DNA of 64,000 nt, taken from assembly GCA_027924585.1 (NCBI GenBank), contig BSBM01000592.1, positions 5,314,001-5,378,000 of the forward strand, in the 5' to 3' direction. The notes beneath the pieces are model-generated. The model was not told the origin of the DNA. It did not search any database and was given only the letters and a program-made list of their open reading frames with translations. Position 1 is the stretch's first letter. Each line of letters starts with the position of its first letter. Source of the DNA: Larix kaempferi. Its lineage: Eukaryota; Streptophyta; Pinopsida; Pinales; Pinaceae. Shown here piece by piece: positions 56,480 to 64,000 of this stretch. Made by a program: the position numbers and the translations under genes.

Positions 56480-57631
56480 AGAATTACTGAGTAGAGACGT
56501 AGGGCTTCAGGCGTTCACCATTCCCCATCCTGGATGCAAGATACCATCAAGCTGCACAAGTTTTAGAGAACATGAATCCTTGATTTCCGCAACAATGAAT
56601 GGTTCCAACCAATGCATCTGTAATGTTCTTGGATATTTCATAAACTTGTTGTCATACATTAGTACTTGTCAACTTTGCCAAATTTTGTCTACTTGATATG
56701 GCGATCATGCCATGCCTTCTATCACCCTTTTTTATGTAGTTTCATGATATTCTACCATAAAACAATATTCTTCAAGTTCCATTAATTTTGCAAGTCATTT
56801 TGCAACTTATTCTTCTTCTGTCATATGTGTTGCCTATGCAATATAAAGACTCGGGACTACAAATTTTGCAGGAACGACCACTTCTATGTCGTAGACCAAC
56901 TGGAATGGAGTCTAGTTGTGTATATTCTTAGTGGTAGTCCTGTAAGCCAATAATACAGTTGGAATCCATGCATCCCAATCATCCATATTTGCATAAAATA
57001 CTTTGGTCAGTCCATTCTACATAATTTTTTTGAATGTTTCCACCTTGCCATTCACCTGAGGATGGTATGGAGTACTTTTATGATGCTGGATTAGAAATTC
57101 AATTGTCAATTGTTCAATAGTATTGCTCAAAAAATGCTTTCCTTGATCACTTATAATAATTCTTGGGAACCCAGACTGAGTAATAATGTTTTCATAAATT
57201 AATTGAGCAGTTGTCTCCGCGGAATAGTCTCAGACTGGTGAGGATTTTTCCCACTTGGTTAAATAATCTATTGTCATGATAATATAACAGGATTTTGAAT
57301 GCTTTGCCAGTGGGTTTAAGGGTTCAACAAAGTTGATCTCCCATTTATCAAATGGTTGTAGTGCTCGGACGGTATGCAATGGGATTTCATCTCATCGGGA
57401 TGGTCAACCAATGTGCTTGAAAATGTCACATTTACACGCACATTCCTTAGCATATTTGAAGATTGTAGGCCACCACAGTCCTACTTGAAGCACCTTCCTT
57501 CCTGTGGATTTTCCACCAACATGTCCTCCCATAAATCCAACATGAAATTCCCACATAATGCTTTCATGCTTATGATTTAATACACATCTGCACATGATCC
57601 CATTGATCCCTAGTTTATATAATTGTCCCAC
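56480..57631 (-). pseudogene. Old Ty3 integrase
   Basis: Starts with a zinc region HESIMWEFHVGFMGGHVGGKSTGRKVLQVGLWWPTIFK and CACKCDIFKH (57,560-57,410; H and C pairs kept). A stop at 57,404 follows. In the continuing frame are IIMTIDYLTKW (D, ~57,275), RIIISDQGKHF (D, ~57,165), PYHPQVNGKVETF (E, ~57,055), DDWDAWIPTVLLAYRTTTKN and a C-terminal PFIVAEIKDSCSLKLVQLDG (~56,560). All three catalytic residues survive although the frame is broken by at least eight stops. Confidence 0.8.
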
Positions 57632-57639
57632 AATTAACT

Positions 57640-58260
57640 GATATTCTGTAGCTCTTACAACTAAGTTCCTTTTTGTGTTGGGGAATAGTCATATAGTGAT
57701 TTTCCTGTGGTAATAATGTGATATATTTTAGGTGATCTGGAACAACTTCCACCCTAAATAATGTTGCATCTAGTAGCCGTTCATCCACCAATCCATCACC
57801 TTCACCTAATTCCATGCGAGGGAGATGATCGAGTCCTTGATTGTGTTTCCCGGATTCACTATGACCTCAAAAGAAAAATCCTGAAATAGAAGTAACCACC
57901 TGTAGATTCTTCCTTCTAACACTAGCTCGTTGGCTATGGATTGATCCATGAAGAAATTGAAGTGTCATCCCAATAAGTAGTGGCATAAATTTTGTAATGC
58001 ATAAATCATAGCCTTTTATTCTCTCTTTGTTGTCGTACAGTTGCGCTCAACTTGCGATAGCTTTCTTCTAGAGAAATAGATTGGATGGTCCATCTCACCT
58101 TCTCTTGGCTAGGCTAATATAGCGCCAAGAGTGATTCCTGATGCATCAACATGAACATGGAACTCCTTTTTCCAATTAGGAAATGCTAGGATTGGGGCAT
58201 CTTCCATTCTCTCTTTTAGCATGTTGAATGCTTTTTCACAATCTTCATTCCATTTGAAAG
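57640..58260 (-). pseudogene. Old Ty3 RNase H and spacer
   Basis: Minus reading: FKWNEDCEKAFNMLKERM (RT connection), FHVHVDASGITLGAILA (first Asp), YFSRRKLSQVERNCTTTKRE (Glu), then a degenerate YLLG-type helix and GNTIKDSIISLACN near the end. Multiple stops. Below this a linker leads to the integrase zinc region. Confidence 0.7.
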
Positions 58261-58299
58261 TCTTAGTTTTTTTCAATAGTTTCTCCAATGATTCAGTGA

Positions 58300-59170
58300 T
58301 GGATGCATAGTTTCAAATGAATATTCTATAGTACCTAGTATGACCCAGGGTGGAACACAACTATTTTACTATCGTAGGTTCCGGTAGATTCACAATGGTT
58401 GCAATTTTCACAGGGTCCACCAATACACCATATTTACACACAATATGTCCTAACAAGTTGCCAAAAGGTACACAGAATATACATTTCCATAGATTCAAGG
58501 AAATATCCAACTACCTGCAACGATACACCATAAGTCGAATGAGAGATACATGAAATTTGAGCAAATTGTAGATTATCCACTCATCTAGATATACTTCGAG
58601 TAACTTATGAAGGAACTTGCGGAAAGTTGTGATTACTATCCATGAAAATACAATTGGTGCATTCTTCAGTCCAAATGGCATGACTTTGTATGCAAACTTT
58701 ATCCCCATCCAGTAGTAAATGTAGTCATCTTATCTTCTTCAGTGATCCTAACTTGATGGTTTCCCGAGAATCCATCAGTGAAGGAGTATGCTTCTTTCCC
58801 CGCCATTTGGTCTAATACTCTATCATTGAACGGTGTTAGGAATGGATCATTGATGCAAGAAGCATTCAGGATGTGATAATTGAAACAAAATTAAATGTCC
58901 TTTGTATCCTTCTTACTTTGAATCACAATGGAGCTGATCCATTCATATTCAAAAACTGGAAAAATTAGGCCCGCGCTCAACATACAATCAATCTCCTTCA
59001 CTTTTTACTTTATCCGAGGATTCAACCTATACAATCGTTGTTTTATAGGTTTTGTGTCTCAATTGAGTGCATTCTTCATCTCACCGAGGTCCCCTTAGAC
59101 TCATTTCATCTTTGTGAATCTTTACATAAACAAGTCTTCATATTCTTTCAATAGCGATGCGACCTCTGAT
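58300..59170 (-). pseudogene. Old Ty3 reverse transcriptase
   Basis: Broken frame with all major RT blocks: QRLYRLNPRIK (~59,040), CMLSAGLIFPVFEYEWISSIVIQSKK (~58,990-58,910), FNYHILNASCINDPFLTPFNDRVLDQMAGKEAYSF (~58,890-58,785), TDGFSGNHQVRI, FAYKVMPFGLKNAPIVFSWIV (58,700-58,640) and VYLDEWIIY (58,597-58,571), the second catalytic pair reading D-E where D-D is usual. Stops and a shift near 58,715 show it is inactive. Confidence 0.82.
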
Positions 59171-59484
59171 ACTGTTTGGTCATCCCAGTAGTCCCCAATA
59201 GTTGGTAGCTTTGGTTTGTATTTAGTGCCAATGTTGAATTTATTTAATTGCAAAGGTTGTGTATAGATTGCTCCAGTTTATTTTAGTTTGGTTTGGTTGA
59301 ATTCTCGAGCACCTTCTAAATCCTAAAAGGGTATATGTCTCAAATGTTCTAGTTCATTTGGTTCTGGATTGTCTTGGTCTACGTTTGCACATCAGAGAGT
59401 TTGTCTCATTTCAAGTATGGAAAAGTGAAGGATTTCCAATTCTTCATGTGAAATACAGACATATGAGTGGCCCACATTCCATAA

Positions 59485-59922
59485 CTAATCGGTAAATAGG
59501 GAACCCTTGATGGTTGTTAATGCTTTTGTTACCATGTCACTTATTGCAAAAAAGGAGAAATATTGGCAGAACTTGGCTCGTCGCTTCTTCCAACAATCAA
59601 TATACCTCCTTGTTTCTTCGTGTAGATACCAAGATTTTGGGATAGGTCCGAGCTCATGAAAGATTTTATGAGCCCAAAACTGTGGTTGTAAGCCTCCTGA
59701 ATCCCATTGGTGCTCACACATGTCAATATACTGGTATGGATTGGTCTCCCCCATGTAGAATTCTTCCACAATGTTAGCATGTAGAGATGGCTTGAACTTG
59801 ATCATCAAAGTTAGTTGCGTTGTGTCCCAATCAGGAAAATCATCTTTGTGTATTTCCCACCATGTTGCATGAGACCCTCTAAGCATTGTGTCCAAGACAT
59901 CCAAATGATATCCTTCATCCAT
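59485..59922 (-). pseudogene. Second gag-like module between protease and RT
   Basis: 145 open codons: YHLDVLDTMLRGSHATWWEIHKDDFPDWDTTQLTLMIKF, ETNPYQYIDMCEHQWD, FWAHKIFHELGPIPKSWYLHEETRR, FCQYFSFF. The pattern L-x-G-x-A-x-x-WW ... DW ... F resembles capsid-like gag cores. It sits after the protease and before RT, whereas an ordinary gag core is already present at 62.3 kb. This stretch is the best preserved part of the element. Confidence 0.6.
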
Positions 59923-60072
59923 AGAAGATTACATCTCATGCAGGAATGTGTCCAAGCCATTGATACCATCATATGTGGGTATATTATTTTCTTCTATGCC
60001 AATCTAGTGAACCGATTTCACCATCGTGTAATGCCTAGATGAGAGATCATGATGCCTATTTTTCCAATTGCC

Positions 60073-60620
60073 CTAGGCTTCTTCATAATCACTGCCAAAT
60101 GATTGGATACTTCTCCAGCTTACTAATCCTTCTGCAATAGGATTCACATAGTCATCCATCTTTCCCATTGATAAAGAAGAAATGTTGTCCAAAACATCTC
60201 GTTCGATATTTTCTTGGATTGGTTTTGTGTATCGTGGACCTTGATTTGGATCCAGGGGTTGCATTACCTTCATGCCACTAGCCTCAAAGATCATTGTTTT
60301 GTTCTTCAAATCAATTATCCCATAGTTTTCATGGTCCCATTCATTTCCGAGCAATGCTGGATAGGGATCTGTCTCGCCCATGATCTCAATTACTTCAAAA
60401 TTTGTGGTGGTTTTGACACCTCCCAAATCTACTTTAGCATTCTTTAGATGGACAATGTGGAAAATACGGTACTGATTTTCCATACATGGTTGAATGGGAA
60501 AATAAACAAGAGTTGGGGAAGCCATTGCTTCCCATTAATTCTTTGGAAAGATGTTCACATCAGATCCTAAGTTTAGCATCACATTCTTAATATCGTAGCC
60601 ATGTACTTGTGCATGCAAAC
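60073..60620 (-). pseudogene. Old Ty3 protease region
   Basis: VMLNLGSDVNIFPKN near 60,590-60,550 corresponds to the aspartic protease core, with Asn where the catalytic Asp (D-x-G-S) should be. The open segment 60,525-60,073 then has FHIVHLKNAKVDLGGVKTTTNFEVIEIM, YPALLGNEWDHENYGIIDLKNKTMIF, matching the second half of the fold. One stop lies between the two. Confidence 0.7.
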
Positions 60621-61119
60621 ATAATTCTCGATCAATCCTCTTCCCTCTCCTTTATCATACCAACTGCAAGATTCTTTTTGGCAATGGAGAACAAATTTCT
60701 CCATCAATTTTTGTAACATCAAATAGGTTTTGAAGCACACTATGTAAATTTTGAGTGGTCCTCTCACCTTCCAAAATATCTTTGAGTAAGTGGAATTACC
60801 ATAATGAAACTGAATACTTTGATTCATTAGTTCATGATCCCTCATCCTCAACTCCTCTATCATTCTAGCTAAACTAGTGAGACAATATTGTATTCTCTTG
60901 GGTTGGCAGAGTCGGTATTCAACCAAACATATATGTGGCTTCCAGGTAGATCTCATTTTGTTGAATTTGAATATACTTAGTCTTCTTAGGTGTTTCCTTT
61001 CTAATTACTGAGGAGTTTGGTCGTCGTTGATCAGCTCCTGCTTTCGTGCCTACACGGGTAACAACAAATATTGCTATAGTTTGGTCTTCTTAGGGTTCAT
61101 AGTTTATAAAGTTGGTTGG

Positions 61120-61290
61120 TATTCTTACACAATCTTCCCATTTGGCGATAAGATCGGGACATTCCTCCACAATGTGAGTGTTAGTGCAACATTATGTAAA
61201 CCATGGTCTTTTGGGAAACAAACAATTACATGTGAGATGGCCAATTTTGTTACAGTTATAACAATGCAGGGGACTTGTATAGCCTCCTCC
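61120..61290 (-). pseudogene. Old Ty3 gag zinc knuckle
   Basis: LHCYNCNKIGHLTCNC (C-x2-C-x4-H-x4-C) at ~61,270-61,222, then FPKRPWFT-stop-CCTNTHIVEECPDL, a second Cys/His motif. Typical of the nucleocapsid end of Ty3 gag. Confidence 0.7.
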
Positions 61291-62040
61291 TTGTTTAGCT
61301 TCGAATCCTCTTCCACAACCCCCTCTCCTATTCCTGGGGGTTGGTCAGCTATCCAAAATATAGAACAATCTAGCCTCTCTATTAGGGCATCCAAGGCTCT
61401 TCATTTTTCAATGCTATGTATAGTATATCCACGGAATTCATAGTAGATCATGTTGGGTACCGAAGAGTACTTCTGTGGGATCGGGAAAAGTTGCAGTTGA
61501 TGACTAATGATTTTCATATCTTGCAAAATTCACTAGGAGAAGCACTTGGTGGCTCTAGATATGAAGGTCAAGCTATGGAATGGAATGGATTTTCTATAGT
61601 GACCTGCACAATTGTTGCACTTAGACCTGTATGTAACTGTCCACTCTGTGGAACTTGTCCGCCTCTTGTCTTAGGAAATTATGTAGCATGATGTTCTTCT
61701 ATCATGCAACCAGTACACCATACCTATGGTTGGGATGCTTTCAGTACATTTAGATATTGGAGTCTCTTAGTGATTTCTACCAGCTTGTTATGCACATGTG
61801 CTAATTCACCAGAATATGATGAAGTTCCAACTCCCATAGAGTCTGGATTCCTTTCCATAGACTCAATCTTCATTGCCTGCTCTAATACAATTTCTGGTGA
61901 GTGTATTACTTGTTGTGATAAAGTTATCCTTGTCAAAGGTATCAAACCTTGGATGAGCCACTCCTTGTGGTGGGATTCGTGGATTCAGATTTTAATTTAG
62001 TTGGAACGTCTCTAAACCATAATTTATACGCCCATGTTGA

Positions 62041-62350
62041 TTATTTGTGCATCTATTGGATTTTCCTTAATTCCATAACACCTTGATGTTTAGACTTTGG
62101 TTGTGCAAACTCATCTATAAACAGTTGCTTTGTTTCTTCGAAAGTAGGAGCTTGCATGTTTGTACCTTGTCTCTTGATCAAACTCATGTACCACTGTAAA
62201 TCCCTTCCATGGAGGGTCATATGAAACTCCACCAATTTGGACACCATAGGGGTCGCTCTAGCATTCCATATCGCTTCATAGAGAAACCAATGTTGAGTCA
62301 CGTCATCTTCTCCACCATTCCCCCAAAATTCCAAAAATTTCAGGGGTGGG
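62041..62350 (-). pseudogene. Old Ty3 gag core
   Basis: 93 open codons from 62,334: DDVTQHWFLYEAIWNARA, KLVEFHMTLHGRDLQWYMSLIK, TFEETKQLFIDEFAQPKSKHQGVMELRKIQ. This is a standard retrotransposon gag capsid-like core. The start Met is probably internal; the rest of the N-terminal region upstream (62,350-62,870) is Ser/Asn/Thr-rich and broken. Confidence 0.75.
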
Positions 62351-63540
62351 CCTATTGGTACTCATGCCATTACTGTGGTTGGGGTTCCTACCAATACAAA
62401 TACTTGGGGTCCTGGTTGTGCTACAATGTGGCTACTAGTTTGCTGGTAACTACTACTAATTCCTCCTATTAAAGAACTATTTTGAGAACTATTAGTACTA
62501 CTATTCATGTAACTATGCCACAATAATTGTAAAACAAAATTTTGATAGTTTGTTACCATATTTCTCAAATGCGCCTAAGGGTCAGTCAGGGAAGTGTTGG
62601 TTTCGTTGCTTCTGATGCCTACTTCAAATGGGGGTTCATTTTCTGGAGTACTTCCATTTTCCACAGGTCTTGATAATTCCTGATGATCCTCATCTGCGTC
62701 CAAGGCTGATTCTGGTGACTTATATGGCACTTCATTGCTCTACAATTAGTATTCATTATCCTGCCTCTTGCTAGGGCCTTCCTCCCAATTTCCTCTCACT
62801 AGGTTGTCCAACACCTCCATCTCGTTCTCTCTTAATCTCGCGCTAGTCAGTTCCTATATCCTCTTCATTTGGGATAACTCCTCTTGATTTTATTCATTAT
62901 TTCCCCCTTTCCTTATTTCTTCTTCTAATTGTGCACTTCTTTTTCATGCCTTTCTCATTTGATTTTTACACCATTTTTCCCGGATTTTTTTTATCTTCAT
63001 TATGCTTTCTCATCCCTAGCTTCAGCACTGTCAACCTCCTTCATTGTTGTAGATCTATCTTTTGCAATGTAATAGCATCACCTTGACTTTTACCCCTGGG
63101 AACAAGGGTTTTACTCCTCCATTCTAATACAGTATAGGGGCAGAAACCCAAATTCAACCAACCAGGTTGTAATCCAAAATGAAACTTCTTTTAATAGTCT
63201 TCTCCTTTCTCCTCTCCTAAATTCGTCCTCAAATTTTAATGTTGATTAGTTGTTTTTGGCTGCAAATTCCATAATATAGTCAATCAGAGTGCTTTAAACC
63301 CATAAATCAATGACTCTGGTTAAGGATGAATCTAACTGATTTAATCTAATCAAATCCCTTGAAGTACACTCAACAGTCCTTCTCTGTCTGTTGTGGTACT
63401 CAGGTGCTTCCACAAGTATTTTTAACCAGTCTACTAAGGTTACTAGAAGTGCAACCCACAATACTTCGTATCGATCTAGAGGTGGTGTTGGCCCGGTTTT
63501 GCAACCAGGCTTAGTGCTATGGGCACCTGCTAACTAGTAG
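62351..63540. other. Old Ty3 leader or LTR boundary region
   Basis: Minus-strand low-complexity and charged reading (62,360-62,990) fits the N-terminal part of gag; beyond 63,000 nothing coding. I could not find a primer binding site, so the LTR boundary is not placed. Confidence 0.35.
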
Positions 63541-64000
63541 CAGCAGTTTCAATAGAAATAAAAACAATAAACCAAATAAACAATACTTTTCATGGATCTA
63601 AACAAGAATCTAAGCAAATAATGTAAACATTTCAAAATCAAGAACAAGAAACATAATAAATAATTTTTTGTATTGAAAAGTGGGGGGCAAGCAAGTGCTT
63701 GCGATATTACCTTCAATGGTGAAGGTTGATGTTGAGCAACTCCCAAGATGAGTAGCTCCAAACTCCAATAGGTCTCTTTCTCCAAGGTTGCTTCAATGGC
63801 TAAAAGTGCTCAGGGGAGATTTCAGCAGCATAAGGATGAGATAATGGAAGGATGTGAAATGAGGAGCCCCTACCACCTTTTTATAGGTTTTGGTGGTGGG
63901 AAATACCATTTGTGGTTTTGTGGAAACCAAATGGTATTGACCTACATGGTTTAGGTACTTTTCCCTCCTTTTTCCTTTTTTGAATAAAAATAATATTTTA
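63541..64000 (-). promoter_or_regulatory. Probable 5' LTR promoter region of old Ty3 element
   Basis: Minus strand ACCTATAAAAAGGTGG (~63,893-63,877) is a strong TATA box upstream of the old gag-pol, in the sense expected for LTR transcription. The surrounding region is non-coding. The LTR would continue past the window. Without its partner LTR this is an inference. Confidence 0.45.

Larger units (their letters stand above)
56450..62350 (-). mobile_element. Old, heavily decayed Ty3 element, internal part
   Basis: Minus-strand order gag (62.3 kb), CCHC knuckle (61.26), protease (60.6-60.1), a second gag-like module (59.9-59.5), RT (59.1-58.3), RNase H (58.25-57.7) and integrase (57.65-56.5). 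Dozens of stops and several shifts, far more than in the 25-34 kb Ty3 element. It is also a different lineage: RT has YLDEW in place of FLDD, and RT reads SFTDGFSGNHQVRI. LTRs are not delimited; the 5' one probably lies at and beyond the right edge. Confidence 0.8.

Overview
The window is nuclear DNA of a seed plant, made almost entirely of transposable elements in different stages of decay. The evidence is plant-type LINEs (DUF4283 ORF1, RNase H at the end of ORF2), Ty3 and Ty1/copia elements primed by initiator-Met tRNA, tRNA-derived SINEs, a CACTACAAG (En/Spm) terminus and spliced CACTA-type coding exons. Large AT-rich spacers, long LTRs and telomere-like motifs away from any chromosome end would suit a large gymnosperm genome, but the species cannot be fixed from sequence alone. 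I see no intact host gene, no rRNA or functional tRNA, and nothing bacterial or CRISPR-like.

Layout. (1) About 150-6,845: a nearly full-length, decayed minus-strand L1-type LINE. (2) 6,846-16,880: AT-rich spacer holding two or three SINEs, a 1.4-kb non-autonomous LINE-like insertion with a 17-bp target duplication (10,291-11,704), a 39-bp minisatellite and a second, 5'-truncated LINE. (3) 16,885-18,201: three ~500-bp tandem repeats, the third cut by the CACTA terminus at 18,202. Subterminal repeats, GAT-rich/telomere-like blocks and a multi-exon CACTA-type gene remnant follow to ~24,370; no right terminus was found. (4) 25,238-34,405: a complete Ty3 chromovirus-type element with 1,600-bp LTRs, ctaaa target duplications, gag-pol in one frame with five stops, and a 31-bp palindromic tandem array in its leader. 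(5) 36,441-48,590: an LTR element with 1.8-kb LTRs, atata target duplications and a gag but no recognisable pol (TR-GAG type). A 4,967-bp Tork/TNT1-like copia element (41,428-46,394) is inserted inside its gag. The outer element itself sits in a decayed minus-strand coding sequence visible at 35.07-36.44 and 48.6-49.9 kb. (6) 50-56.4 kb: poorly resolved remnants and a ~181-bp repeat. (7) About 56.45-62.35 kb: an old Ty3 gag-pol with two gag-like modules and many stops; its upstream LTR probably runs off the right edge.

Relative ages from LTR differences counted by eye: outer TR-GAG about 7-8% in a short sample plus indels, nested copia 5.6%, Ty3 element about 2.4%. This agrees with the nesting order. 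The most interesting points are the three-layer nest with a gag-only element, the palindromic leader array of the Ty3 element, the non-autonomous element sharing the LINE's 3' end, and the CACTA end inserted into a tandem array.
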